DNA from: Roseitranquillus sediminis
GTDB lineage: Bacteria; Pseudomonadota; Alphaproteobacteria; Rhodobacterales; Rhodobacteraceae
Assembly (NCBI RefSeq): GCF_016918935.1
Contig: NZ_JAFFOB010000015.1
Location: forward strand, 310,001 to 374,000
DNA length: 64,000 nucleotides
Direction of reading: 5' to 3'
Shown: positions 16,676 to 25,739 of the stretch, in pieces
How positions within the stretch are numbered: position 1 is the stretch's first letter
Layout of the letters: each line of letters opens with the position of its first letter
Translations under genes and position numbers: made by a program
The notes under the pieces: generated by a model
The model's input: the letters and a program-made list of their open reading frames with translations, nothing else
Told to the model about the DNA's origin: nothing
Databases searched by the model: none

Positions 16676-17052
16676 GCCGTCTCCACTTTCGTCCGATGTT
16701 TCACTTCAGTTCCTGATCGGCGCTGTGACATCACACAAGCGGTACTTACTGCCCCAGCTCCCGCGACTTCGGCTCCTGCAAAGAGGGATCGGCCTGCGCG
16801 GGAACACGAATGCGCTGACAGAGAGACGCGCCTGACCGGGACGCGCAAGCGCATTTTGCCGTTCCACGCATCGACCTTCGCTAGCCACCGGCACGGCCGT
16901 CGTGACCCGAGAAAATTCAAATGTACGAACAATATAATTTTTAGGCGCAGTCTTCTAATTCCACGCGGATACGGCCGGCAGGGGTTGACTCAACGCTGAT
17001 TCCACCGGCGCATTGAAGCCGACTGCCCGGGGCTTCCTCCCGTTGCGTCCAG
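16676..17052. promoter_or_regulatory. Divergent promoter region, M20 peptidase / GntR operon
   Basis: This 377-base region separates two divergent starts. It is locally AT-rich around 16910-16945, unlike the surrounding DNA, and includes a TATAAT at 16933-16938 that could be a -10 element. The two copies of a TGTNCGNACA palindrome described separately flank this patch and the gntR start codon. It probably carries both promoters and is controlled by the GntR protein. Confidence 0.5.
16922..16931. promoter_or_regulatory. Candidate operator TGTACGAACA, copy 1
   Basis: An imperfect palindrome of the form TGT-NCGN-ACA directly upstream of an AT-rich TATAAT. An identical decamer, within an identical 12-mer, recurs at the gntR start codon. 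Repeated short palindromes in the upstream region are typical of GntR/HutC autoregulators. Confidence 0.4.
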
Positions 17053-17799
17053 ATGTACGAACAAAGTGAGCGGCCTATCCTGACCGAACCCAAAGCTCCG
17101 CTCCCGCTCTACCGGCAGCTGGCATCCGTGCTTCGGACCCGGATCGCGGCGGGCCAATATCCGGTGGGTCAGAAAGTCCCGACCGAGCATGAGCTGTCTC
17201 GCTCCTACAACGTCAGCCGCGCCACCGTGCGAAATGCCATTCAGGCGCTGACCACGGAAGGACTGCTCAAATCCAGGGCGGGTGTCGGCACGATCGTCAT
17301 CCGCGCACAGGCCCCGGTGCGGAGTGCAATGCTGCGTGGCCTCACGGACGATCTGCGGGTGCAAGGTGTCGCCACCAACGCGCGAACGATGTCGGCGAAA
17401 TTCATCACTGCAAGCCCCGCCATCCGCGAGAAGCTCGAGCTCCCACGCGACGAGCGCGTCCTGCACCTCGTCCGCGTGCGCGATATCGTCGGATCGCCCT
17501 TCGCGATCATCAACAACTACATCCCGGAATCCGTCGGCCTCGATCCCGAAGACGATTTCTCGGGGCCTCTGTACCAGCTGATCGAGCGCAAGCGGCAACT
17601 GCACATCATCTACGGTGAGGACACGATCGGCGCCCGTCTGCCCGACGCGGGCGAGTGCGAGCTGCTGCAGATCTCTCCGGCGGCGCCGATCCTCTGGATC
17701 CGGCGCACGGCTTTCGTCGAGTTCGACCGGCCGGTGGAATACGTCGACTGCGCGATCCGCAGCGACCTTTACGAATACAACGTCACCTTGAGCAGATGA
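17053..17799 (+). CDS. GntR-family regulator with UTRA domain (HutC type)
   Basis: A 248-residue transcription factor. The N-terminal winged helix is APLPLYRQLASVLRTRIAAG, EHELSRSYNVSRATVRNAIQ and LLKSRAGVGTIV. The C-terminal UTRA ligand domain (about residues 90-245) contains LHLVRVRDIVGSPFAIINNY and RLPDAGECELLQI. It likely senses a peptide- or amino-acid-derived metabolite and represses the transport operon that starts 8 bases downstream, and possibly the divergent M20 gene. The ATG at 17053 overlaps one copy of the candidate operator. Confidence 0.9.
   Translation: MYEQSERPILTEPKAPLPLYRQLASVLRTRIAAGQYPVGQKVPTEHELSRSYNVSRATVRNAIQALTTEGLLKSRAGVGTIVIRAQAPVRSAMLRGLTDDLRVQGVATNARTMSAKFITASPAIREKLELPRDERVLHLVRVRDIVGSPFAIINNYIPESVGLDPEDDFSGPLYQLIERKRQLHIIYGEDTIGARLPDAGECELLQISPAAPILWIRRTAFVEFDRPVEYVDCAIRSDLYEYNVTLSR
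17054..17063. promoter_or_regulatory. Candidate operator TGTACGAACA, copy 2
   Basis: This is identical to the decamer at 16922 and lies across the first codons of the GntR gene. The shared 12-mer atgtacgaacaa is unlikely by chance in GC-rich DNA within 132 bases. Binding here would block gntR translation start or promoter clearance. Confidence 0.35.
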
Positions 17800-17807
17800 G
17801 GAGTAGC

Positions 17808-19502
17808 ATGAGCGACCTGAAGGCGGAGCTCCTGAACGACATTTCGGCGGAGCAGATGTGGCCCCATCTGGAAAAGCTGTGCGAGTGGGACCGCACGACC
17901 GGCACGGAGGGCGAGTTCGCCGCCGTCGACTACGTGCGCTCGGTGCTCGAGGGCTGGGGCCTGCCGGTGACGGTGCACGAATACCGCGCCTACATCTCCC
18001 ACCCCATCTCGGGCGGGCTCGAGGTGCGGATCGACGGCGAGAAGGTGCAGATCCCGGCCAAGACGCGCGCCTTCAGCGCCAACACGCCTGACGAAGGTGT
18101 CTCCGGTGGCCTGGTGTCGATCCAGGGCGGCACCAACATGTTCAAGGCCGACAACGCCGTGAACCTGATTACTCCCGAGACAGTGGGCGGCAAGATCGTA
18201 ATCAGTGAAAGCGGCTCGCGCGCTACGATGCTCGCCGCCAAGAAGGCCGGCGCGCTGGGCTACATCCACATGTGGCCCAGCGACGAGGACGTGATCCACG
18301 AGGGCATCGTGACCCCTGTCTGGGGCACCCCCACGCCGGAGACCGCAGGCAACATCCCGAGCTTTCCGATCATCTCGATCAAGCACAATGATGGGCTGCG
18401 CCTGCGCGCCGCGATCGACAAGGGCGAAGTCACGGCGACGCTCCATTCGGTCACCGAGACCGGCTGGAGGACCGTGAAGATGCCTGTCACCGACATCCCC
18501 GGAAAGGAGAAGGACTTCGTCCTCGTCGCCGGCCACATCGACTCCTGGCACTATGGCGCGACAGACAACGCCACCGGCAACGTCTCGTGCATGGAGCTGG
18601 CGCGCGTCCTCAAGAAGCACCAGTCGAAGCTCCGGCGGGGGGTGCGCGTCGCCTGGTGGGTCGGCCATTCCACGGGCCGCTATTCGGGCTCGACCTGGTA
18701 CGCCGACAATCACTGGCAGGATCTCGATGAGAACTGCGTGGCCTACATCAACATCGACTCCCCCGGCTCGCTTGGCGCCACGGACTATTCCGAAGTCACG
18801 GCCGTTCCCGAAACCGCCCGGATCGTCACCGATGCAGTGGTCGAGCTGACGGGGCAGACGCCCGCCATCGACCGGCCGCTGCGCGCCGGCGACCAGTCCT
18901 TCTGGGGCGTCGGGCTGCCGTCGCTCTACATGCTCCTCTCGAACCGGCCCGAGGGCCAGCGCGCCGCGGTCGGCGGCTGCGGCATGGGCTGGTGGTGGCA
19001 TGCCGAGGAGGACCTTCTCGACAAGGCGGATCGCGAGGTGCTGGAGAAGGACACGCGCATCTACGCGCACTCGCTCCTGCGCCTGACGCAGGATGAGGTC
19101 CTGCCCCTCGATCTCGAGGCGCAGGTGGCGGAGCTGAAGTCTCAGCTCGACGGCATCGCGGGCGAGGCAGGCTCCCACATCGATCTTTCGTCGGTAACCA
19201 CGAGCCTCGATCGCCTGGCGGACGCGCTGCCTGCGGTCAGGTCGCTGCCTGCAGACAGGGCGAACAAGGCCATCAAGACCGTCTCGCACGCCCTCACGAC
19301 CCTGAGGTTCACCTACGGCAACCGCTTCGATCACGATCCGGCGATGCCGCTGCCGGAGTTTCCCAGCCTCGCGGCCGCCAAGAAGCTGCCGTCGCTCGAC
19401 CCGGAATCCGACGATTACGGGTTCCTCCTGAACCGTCTCGTGCGCAACCGCAACATGGTGAACCACGAGATCAAGCGCGCCGTCGAAGCGTGCGAAGCAT
19501 GA
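17808..19502 (+). CDS. M28-like peptidase with PA-type insert
   Basis: A 564-residue protein with an M28 (aminopeptidase Y / carboxypeptidase Q-like) fold. It has a PA-like insert at about residues 95-230 and metal ligands at H243 and D245 (AGHIDSWHYGATDN). NIDSPGS follows, and the conserved histidine is H398 in WWWHAEED. The usual catalytic Glu-Glu pair is replaced by His-Ser (H287-S288 in WWVGHSTGRYSGS). The lack of a signal peptide implies a cytoplasmic enzyme acting on imported peptides. The ATG follows a GAGGAG and lies 8 bases after gntR; the next gene starts close behind. Confidence 0.8.
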   Translation: MSDLKAELLNDISAEQMWPHLEKLCEWDRTTGTEGEFAAVDYVRSVLEGWGLPVTVHEYRAYISHPISGGLEVRIDGEKVQIPAKTRAFSANTPDEGVSGGLVSIQGGTNMFKADNAVNLITPETVGGKIVISESGSRATMLAAKKAGALGYIHMWPSDEDVIHEGIVTPVWGTPTPETAGNIPSFPIISIKHNDGLRLRAAIDKGEVTATLHSVTETGWRTVKMPVTDIPGKEKDFVLVAGHIDSWHYGATDNATGNVSCMELARVLKKHQSKLRRGVRVAWWVGHSTGRYSGSTWYADNHWQDLDENCVAYINIDSPGSLGATDYSEVTAVPETARIVTDAVVELTGQTPAIDRPLRAGDQSFWGVGLPSLYMLLSNRPEGQRAAVGGCGMGWWWHAEEDLLDKADREVLEKDTRIYAHSLLRLTQDEVLPLDLEAQVAELKSQLDGIAGEAGSHIDLSSVTTSLDRLADALPAVRSLPADRANKAIKTVSHALTTLRFTYGNRFDHDPAMPLPEFPSLAAAKKLPSLDPESDDYGFLLNRLVRNRNMVNHEIKRAVEACEA

Positions 19503-19528
19503 ACAAGTCCAAAGGGAAAGGATCTGAC

Positions 19529-21097
19529 ATGAGAAGATTAGCCGCTACCTGCGCGGCCCTCGCCTGTCTTGCACCGGTTACTCTGCCGGCGCAGGAGCAG
19601 ACCAGCGGAGGTACGTTCAGCCTGCCCATCAACGACGACCCGCAGATCTGGCCGGTCGCCGGAGGCCTCTACAACATCCTCGTGAACAAGGCGGTCTACA
19701 GCGCGCTCGTCCGCTATGACCTCGAAACGCTGGAGCCGGTTGGCGACCTCGCCGAAAGCTGGGAGGTGTCGGACGACGGGATGACCTACACCTTCACGTT
19801 GCGTGACGGCGTGACCTGGCACGACGGCGAGCCGTTCAATGCCGACGACGTCGTCTACACGATCAACGACGTGTGGACGAACCCGGACGTGCCGTTCTAC
19901 CTCGCGAACAACTTCCGACTTATCGAAGAGGCGACCAAGGTCGACGATCTGACCGTCGAGGTGAAGCTCTCGCAGCCCCAGCCGTCGCTGCCGGTGCTTC
20001 TGGGCTACAACGCGATGATCCTGCCCGAGCACCTGCTGGGCGATCTTAGCCCGCAGGAGATGGTCAACCCGTCGGAGTTCCTGCAGAACCCGATCGGCAC
20101 GGGCCCCTTCGAGTTCGCCGAGTACAGCCCCGGCTCCTACGTCCAGCTCGAGGCGAACGAGGATTACTTCGACGGCGCTCCGTACCTCGACGCAATGACA
20201 TTCCGTGTGGTGCCAGACGCCAACGCGCAGCTCTCGATGCTGCAGTCGGGTGAGATCGATCTCGTCGTGATCGAGCCGTTCCAGCTTGAGTCGGTCGAAG
20301 GCAATTCGGCAATCCAGATTCAGTCGGTGCCTATCACCCGGCACGAGTTCATCGCGCTGAACAACGACGTCGGGGCGCTGTCGGACCCGGCGGTGCGCCG
20401 CGCGCTGACCATGGGCCTCGACCGCGAGCAGCTGCTGCAGGCCATCTTCGCCGGACGCGGCCAGGTGGCAACTGGGCCGTTCCCGCCGACGATGGGCTGG
20501 GCTCACGACGAAACGATCGAGCCTCTGCCGTTCGATCCCGACGCGGCCGCGGCGCTGCTCGACGAGGCCGGGTGGGTCATGGGCAACGACGGCGTCAGGG
20601 CCAAGGACGGTGAGCGGCTAAGCTTCACGATGCTCTATGATCCGTCCAACCCGACGCGGGCCCGCACCGCGCTGGTCGCTCAGCAGCAATGGGGCCAGCT
20701 CGGGGTCGAGGTCGACTTCGAGACGTCCGAGTATCGAGCGATCGTCACCCGAATCCGGCAGGACCCGCCGGATTACGAGACCAACCCGAACTACCTTATC
20801 ACTCCGCCCGATCCGGACGGCGTGGCGAACTTCTACCTTTCGGACTCGCTCGCTAACTCCTGGCAGTACGAGAACCCCGAGATCGACCGGCTGCTCAACG
20901 AGGGCGCGACGGCACGGGACCGGGCCGAACGGGCGGAGCTCTACAAGCAGGTCCAGCAGATCATGCACGAGGACCAGCCCAACGTCTTCACGGTCTACCC
21001 GGACGAGATCCAGGCGCTGAGCACGGCCGTCGAACGCTTCCCCGAGGCGGGGTACCGCGACGCGCTGGCCTGGTCGCACCTGATCTCGAAGCAATAG
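19529..21097 (+). CDS. Peptide ABC transporter substrate-binding protein
   Basis: A 522-residue family-5 (DppA/OppA-like) periplasmic binding protein. An N-terminal signal peptide (MRRLAATCAALACLAPVTLPAQ) precedes the mature protein. Conserved segments are YNILVNKAVYSALVRYDLET, LAESWEVSDDGMTYTFTLRD, TWHDGEPFNADDVVYT and the central ALTMGLDREQLLQAI. The start at 19529 was chosen because AAAGGGAAAGGA precedes it and the signal peptide begins there; an upstream ATG at 19499 overlaps the previous stop. It binds the peptide-like ligand for the two permeases that follow. Confidence 0.92.
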   Translation: MRRLAATCAALACLAPVTLPAQEQTSGGTFSLPINDDPQIWPVAGGLYNILVNKAVYSALVRYDLETLEPVGDLAESWEVSDDGMTYTFTLRDGVTWHDGEPFNADDVVYTINDVWTNPDVPFYLANNFRLIEEATKVDDLTVEVKLSQPQPSLPVLLGYNAMILPEHLLGDLSPQEMVNPSEFLQNPIGTGPFEFAEYSPGSYVQLEANEDYFDGAPYLDAMTFRVVPDANAQLSMLQSGEIDLVVIEPFQLESVEGNSAIQIQSVPITRHEFIALNNDVGALSDPAVRRALTMGLDREQLLQAIFAGRGQVATGPFPPTMGWAHDETIEPLPFDPDAAAALLDEAGWVMGNDGVRAKDGERLSFTMLYDPSNPTRARTALVAQQQWGQLGVEVDFETSEYRAIVTRIRQDPPDYETNPNYLITPPDPDGVANFYLSDSLANSWQYENPEIDRLLNEGATARDRAERAELYKQVQQIMHEDQPNVFTVYPDEIQALSTAVERFPEAGYRDALAWSHLISKQ

Positions 21098-21110
21098 GCG
21101 GAGAGCGCCG

Positions 21111-22055
21111 GTGATCCACTACGCAATCCGGAGGCTGCTGGAGTCTCTGGCGCTGCTCATGCTGATCACGCTGGCGACGTTCGTGCTCATCAGCTCGGCC
21201 CCCGGAGGGCCGAGCATCCTCATCGACCCGAACATGACCCCGGAGGACACCGAGCGACTGCGCGCGATCTACGGTCTGGATCGGCCGGTCTGGGAACAGT
21301 ACCTCCGCTGGCTCGGCCAGGTCCTGCAGGGGAACCTCGGCGTCAGCCTGGGTGTCGGCCGTCCGGTGGGCGAGCTCATCGCCGATGCGCTGCCGGCGAC
21401 TTTGCTCCTTTCTGGGGCATCGCTCCTCGTCGCGGTCGCCGTGGCCATTCCGCTCGGCATCGTCGCGGCGGTGCGCCGCAACAGCTGGATCGACCGCGTC
21501 CTGACCACGGTCAGCTTCTTCGGACTGTCGCTGCCGGTGTTCTGGTACGGGCTGATGCTCATCATCCTCTTCGCCGTGCTGCTGCGCTGGCTGCCCGCCG
21601 GCGGCATGTTCACGCCGGGGCAGGGTTCGGTCATCGACGTCGCGCTCCACCTCATCTTGCCGGTGATCGCGCTCTCCACCTCGCTCATGGCCGAGCTTGT
21701 CCGCTACACGCGCTCGGCGATGATCGGCGTGTTGCGGCAGGACTACGTGCGGACCGCGCGCGCCAAGGGGGTCGCTGAGCGCGCGGTCATCATCCGGCAT
21801 GCCTTCCGAACCGCTCTGATCCCGGTCGTGACGCTCCTCGGCCTTCTCGTGCCACGTCTGATCGGCGGAGCTGCGGTGACCGAGACGGTGTTCACTTGGC
21901 CTGGCATGGGGCGGCTCGCAGTCTCGGCGGCCTACAACCAGGATTATCCCACGATCATGGGGATCACGCTCGTCGTCTCCGTGACGGTGATCATCTCGAA
22001 CCTGATCGTCGACCTCCTCTACGCAAAGTTGGATCCCCGTGTCCGCTACGGATGA
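21111..22055 (+). CDS. Peptide ABC transporter permease, DppB type
   Basis: A 314-residue inner-membrane permease with about six transmembrane helices. It has the N-terminal TM signature and TFVLISSAPGGPSILIDPNM, then the binding-protein-dependent loop EAA-type segment DYVRTARAKGVAERAVIIRHAFRTAL. It starts with GTG 13 bases after the binding-protein gene, and its end overlaps the next permease by 17 bases. With the DppC-type partner it forms the importer channel. Confidence 0.93.
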   Translation: MIHYAIRRLLESLALLMLITLATFVLISSAPGGPSILIDPNMTPEDTERLRAIYGLDRPVWEQYLRWLGQVLQGNLGVSLGVGRPVGELIADALPATLLLSGASLLVAVAVAIPLGIVAAVRRNSWIDRVLTTVSFFGLSLPVFWYGLMLIILFAVLLRWLPAGGMFTPGQGSVIDVALHLILPVIALSTSLMAELVRYTRSAMIGVLRQDYVRTARAKGVAERAVIIRHAFRTALIPVVTLLGLLVPRLIGGAAVTETVFTWPGMGRLAVSAAYNQDYPTIMGITLVVSVTVIISNLIVDLLYAKLDPRVRYG

Positions 22056-22914
22056 GCTCTTGCCCGCGGCGCCCAGGTCGCGTTCGCCCTTCGCCCGAAG
22101 CTGGCGCAGCTTCTGGCGCAAACCCGGCGCCGTCGTCTCCGTCACGATCCTCGGCCTGATGATCGTCGTCGCCATCCTCGCGCCGTGGATCGCACCGTAC
22201 GATCCGGCCCGGATGGACATGTTCAACATGCTCTCGGGTCCATCCGCGGAGCATTGGCTCGGCACCGACGAAAACGGTCGCGACGTGCTCAGCCGGCTCA
22301 TCTACGGCGGGCGGGTGTCGCTCGCCGTGGGCCTAGCCAGCGTCACCGGCGCGATCGCCATCGGTGCGACCCTCGGCGGGCTGGCGGGGTACTTCGGCGG
22401 CTGGATCGATTCGATCGTCAGCCGTCTCATCGACGGAATGCTGTCGATCCCGCTGTTCTTCTTCCTGCTCACGACGCTGGCGCTCTTCGGCTCGTCGCTG
22501 CCGATCCTCATCCTGACGATCGCCGCGACAACCTGGATGCCGGTGGCGCGGATCGTCCGCGGCGAGATCACCGCGATCCGCGAGAACCAGTACGTCGAGG
22601 CCGCCAAGGCGCTCGGCGTCGGACGGCTGACGATCCTCTTCCGCCACATCCTGCCGCAATCGACGCCCTCGATCATCGTCGCGGCGACACTCGGCATCGC
22701 CGAGGCAATCATCGTCGAGTCGGCGCTCAGCTATCTCGGCTTCGGCGTCCGCCCGCCGATGCCCTCGTGGGGCAACATGCTGGCCGACGCGCGCGGCTAC
22801 ATCTTCCAGACCCCGATCCTGACAGTCTACCCCGGCGCGCTCATCTTCATCTGCGTGCTGGCATTCAACAGCATCGGCGACGCACTGCGCGACGCCACCG
22901 ATCCTCGCAAATAG
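22039..22914 (+). CDS. Peptide ABC transporter permease, DppC type
   Basis: A 291-residue permease with the typical OppC N-terminal segment (SFWRKPGAVVSVTILGLMIV), the HWLGTDENGRDVLSRLIYG motif, and the EAA loop QYVEAAKALGVGRLTILFRHI. It has about six membrane helices. The GTG start overlaps the DppB-type gene. It is part of the same peptide importer. Confidence 0.93.
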   Translation: MSATDELLPAAPRSRSPFARSWRSFWRKPGAVVSVTILGLMIVVAILAPWIAPYDPARMDMFNMLSGPSAEHWLGTDENGRDVLSRLIYGGRVSLAVGLASVTGAIAIGATLGGLAGYFGGWIDSIVSRLIDGMLSIPLFFFLLTTLALFGSSLPILILTIAATTWMPVARIVRGEITAIRENQYVEAAKALGVGRLTILFRHILPQSTPSIIVAATLGIAEAIIVESALSYLGFGVRPPMPSWGNMLADARGYIFQTPILTVYPGALIFICVLAFNSIGDALRDATDPRK

Positions 22915-22924
22915 GGAGACGCGC

Positions 22925-23620
22925 ATGCGTATCTGCTTCCTCGGAACGAACGAACGGATGTCCTACCTCCAGGGGCTGGCCAGCCCGGGCGTCGAACTCG
23001 ACAACATGGCCGACTTCGCGGGCACGGCGAAGCGACCCTCCAGCATCGAGAGCCGCGGCGAGGAGATCGAGCTCGCGGTCTGGGTGATCGAACGTGCGAT
23101 CGAGGCCGAGCGGCGCGGGTTCGACGCGGTCATCACCGGCTGTTTCGGCGACCCCGGCGTGGAAGCCGCTCGGGAGCGGGTGCGCATCCCGGTGATCGCG
23201 CCGGGCGAAACGGCGCTCCTGACGGCCCGCATGATCGGGCAGCACTTCTCGGTGCTGTCGCCGCTGCCCGAGACGGTTCCGATCGTGCGCGAGCAGATCC
23301 ACAGGACGGGTATGCATCCCTTCGTCGCGTCCATCCGCTCGTTCGGTGTACCGGTCGAGAGGATCCGCGACCGCGACCCGAAGACCGTCGCCGACCTGAT
23401 CGCGCTCGGCCGCCGCTGCGTCAACGAGGACGGCGCCGACGCGATCGTTTGCGCCTGCGCCAGCATGTCGCTCCTCGCGGACGAGATCGCCCCCCGGATC
23501 GGCGTTCCGGTGGTGAATTCCGTCCGCCTCTCGCTTCGCGCCGCCGAGATGTTGGTGGGCGCCGGCCTGACCCACAGCGCCGTCACCTTCCCCCAGCCCG
23601 TCAAGCTCGGAGCCGCCTGA
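22925..23620 (+). CDS. Asp/Glu/hydantoin racemase family protein
   Basis: A 231-residue cofactor-independent racemase of the Asp/Glu superfamily. The two catalytic cysteines appear in ITGCFGDPGVEAAR and in VCACASMSLLAD. Conserved GETALLTARMIG and GVPVVNSVRLSLRAAEML surround them. It likely inverts the alpha-carbon of an amino acid or hydantoin derived from the imported ligand. It lies 10 bases after the permease, and its stop overlaps the epimerase start (TGATG), so it is co-translated. Confidence 0.85.
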   Translation: MRICFLGTNERMSYLQGLASPGVELDNMADFAGTAKRPSSIESRGEEIELAVWVIERAIEAERRGFDAVITGCFGDPGVEAARERVRIPVIAPGETALLTARMIGQHFSVLSPLPETVPIVREQIHRTGMHPFVASIRSFGVPVERIRDRDPKTVADLIALGRRCVNEDGADAIVCACASMSLLADEIAPRIGVPVVNSVRLSLRAAEMLVGAGLTHSAVTFPQPVKLGAA

Positions 23621-24729
23621 TGGCGATCCGTTCGGTCAGGATCGCGGTTGCCGAGCTCGAGAACGAGACGCTCAAAACCTCGTACGGCTCGAACGTGACG
23701 CGCCGGCGCCACCTCTTCGTAGCGGTGGAGGATTCGAACGGTGCGATCGGTCATGGCGAAGGCTCGCCCCTGCCGCATTTCAGCGGCGAGCGCGCGCAGG
23801 AGATGGCCTCAGTCACCCGCGAGGTCTTCGGCCCCGCTCTGAGGGGCATCGACCCGTTCGACATGGAAGCCGCCCACCTGGCGCTGGAGCGGGCGCTGCC
23901 CGAGCACCATGCATCGAAGGCGGCCCTCATCAACGCGATCCACGACCTCCAGGGCCGCATCGCCGGCCTGCCGGTGCATGCCTTCCTGGGAGGCAAGCTG
24001 CGCGACCGCATCCCCGTCGGCGGGGCCGTCGGCATCGAGGAGCCCGGCGAGGTGGAGGCGCGCGTGCGTGCCCTGTGGGACCGCGGCATCCGCACCGTCA
24101 AGTTCAAGGTAGGCGCGAACATCGACCGCGACATCGCCGTCATCCGCATGCTGCGCGAACGATTTCCTGCCGAGCTCCAGATCCGTGCCGACGCCAATGC
24201 GGGCTTCACCCTCCCCGAGGCGCAACGTTTCCTCCGCGCGGTCGCGGATTGCCGGCTGCAGTACCTCGAGCAGCCGTTGCGCGGGTGGGACTGGCGGGGT
24301 CTCGCGCAGCTCCGGCAGTTCGGCACGCCGATCGCGGCGGATGAGAGCCTCTTTGGCGTGTCCGACGCGCTGGGTCTCGTCGTCGCTGAGGCGGTCGATG
24401 TGCTGATCGTGAAGCTCATCAAGCTCGGCGGGCTACACCAGGCCCGCAAGGTTGTCGCCATCGCCGAGGCAGCGGGCCTGACCTGCGTCGCCGTCAGTCC
24501 CTATGAGACCGCGCTCGGCGTGGCCGCGAACCTTCACCTAGCCGCCGGTTCCAGAGCGTTTCCCTTCGCGGCCGAGGTCGGGGCAGGGGTCTCCTCGGTC
24601 AGGCTTGACGGCGCCGACGAGATCGAGGTTGCCGACGGCTATGCGCGGTTGCCCGACGGGCCGGGCCTCGGCGTTTCCATCCCCGCATCGCTCTTCCGCG
24701 CTGACGCAGCGGCCGGCGTTCCGGCATGA
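23620..24729 (+). CDS. Enolase-superfamily dipeptide epimerase-like protein
   Basis: A 369-residue member of the muconate lactonising/mandelate racemase-type enolase superfamily, related to L-Ala-D/L-Glu epimerases. It has the KxK base motif (TVKFKVG), metal ligands in [12 protein letters not shown] and ADES, and the second catalytic lysine in IVKLIKLGG. It acts in the cytoplasm, probably epimerising a dipeptide. The ATG at 23620 overlaps the racemase stop, and the ABC ATPase gene overlaps its end. Confidence 0.88.
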   Translation: MAIRSVRIAVAELENETLKTSYGSNVTRRRHLFVAVEDSNGAIGHGEGSPLPHFSGERAQEMASVTREVFGPALRGIDPFDMEAAHLALERALPEHHASKAALINAIHDLQGRIAGLPVHAFLGGKLRDRIPVGGAVGIEEPGEVEARVRALWDRGIRTVKFKVGANIDRDIAVIRMLRERFPAELQIRADANAGFTLPEAQRFLRAVADCRLQYLEQPLRGWDWRGLAQLRQFGTPIAADESLFGVSDALGLVVAEAVDVLIVKLIKLGGLHQARKVVAIAEAAGLTCVAVSPYETALGVAANLHLAAGSRAFPFAAEVGAGVSSVRLDGADEIEVADGYARLPDGPGLGVSIPASLFRADAAAGVPA

Positions 24730-25739
24730 ACGAGGCGCCGCCCCTGCTTTCGGTGCGGAACCTGCGCACTCATTTCGTGGGCGAGGAGGAGACCGTCTGT
24801 GCCGTCGACGGCCTCAGCATCGATATTCGACGAGGCGAGACGCTCGCGCTCGTCGGCGAGTCGGGCTCCGGCAAGTCGGTGGCGAGCCTCTCCATCATGC
24901 GCCTGCTCGACCCTGCGTCGGGTCGCGTCGCCGCCGATGAGATCGTCTTTGAGGGCGAGGACCTCCTCGCCAAGTCCGAGGCCGAGATGCGCGCCATCCG
25001 CGGCAACGAGATCGCGATGATCTTTCAGGAGCCGATGACGAGCCTCAACCCCGTCTACACCGTGGGGGAGCAGATTGCCGAGGCGGTGCGCCTTCATCAG
25101 GACGCCTCTCCGAAAGTTGCGCTGCGGCGCGCCGCCGAGATGCTGGATCTTGTCGGCATCCCGGAGGCCGCCAAGCGCGTCCACGTCTTCCCGCACGAGA
25201 TGTCTGGCGGGATGCGGCAGCGGGTGATGATCGCCATGGCGCTTTGCTGCAATCCAAAGCTGCTGATAGCCGATGAACCGACGACCGCGCTCGACGTCAC
25301 CATCCAGGCGCAGATCCTCGAGCTGATGCGGACGCTGCAGCAGCAGATCGGGATGTCGATCCTCTTCATCACCCATGACCTCGGCGTCGTTGCCGAGATC
25401 GCCGACCGCGTGGTCGTCATGTACGCGGGCCGCGCGGTCGAGGACGCACCCGTCGAGGCGATCTTCGAGCAGCCGCGCATGCCCTACACCCAGGGGCTCC
25501 TGCGCTCGGTTCCGCGGGTTGATCGCTTCGCGGATGAGCAGGAACCGCTATACGCGATCCCCGGAAGCATCCCGTCGCCTTCGCGATTGCCGAAGGGTTG
25601 CAGCTTCCATCCGCGCTGTCCCCATGCCGCCGAAATCTGCCGCCGCTCCGTGCCGGAGCTCGAGCGGGTGGCCCAAGATCACCATGTCCGCTGCGTGAGG
25701 TGGCGCGAGATCGAGGCTCCGCGCGAGGTGCCGGCATGA
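24726..25739 (+). CDS. Peptide ABC transporter ATP-binding protein, DppD type
   Basis: A 337-residue ATPase with Walker [11 protein letters not shown]-loop [10 protein letters not shown], signature [10 protein letters not shown], Walker [13 protein letters not shown], and H-loop ITHDLG. The C-terminal Opp/Dpp-type Cys motif is [11 protein letters not shown]. It energises peptide import with the DppF-type partner. The start overlaps the epimerase gene by 4 bases. Confidence 0.94.
   Translation: MNEAPPLLSVRNLRTHFVGEEETVCAVDGLSIDIRRGETLALVGESGSGKSVASLSIMRLLDPASGRVAADEIVFEGEDLLAKSEAEMRAIRGNEIAMIFQEPMTSLNPVYTVGEQIAEAVRLHQDASPKVALRRAAEMLDLVGIPEAAKRVHVFPHEMSGGMRQRVMIAMALCCNPKLLIADEPTTALDVTIQAQILELMRTLQQQIGMSILFITHDLGVVAEIADRVVVMYAGRAVEDAPVEAIFEQPRMPYTQGLLRSVPRVDRFADEQEPLYAIPGSIPSPSRLPKGCSFHPRCPHAAEICRRSVPELERVAQDHHVRCVRWREIEAPREVPA

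Noticed and set aside
16933-16938. TATAAT as a definite gntR promoter
   Set aside because: No matching -35 box is visible at the right spacing, so it is described only as part of the regulatory region.
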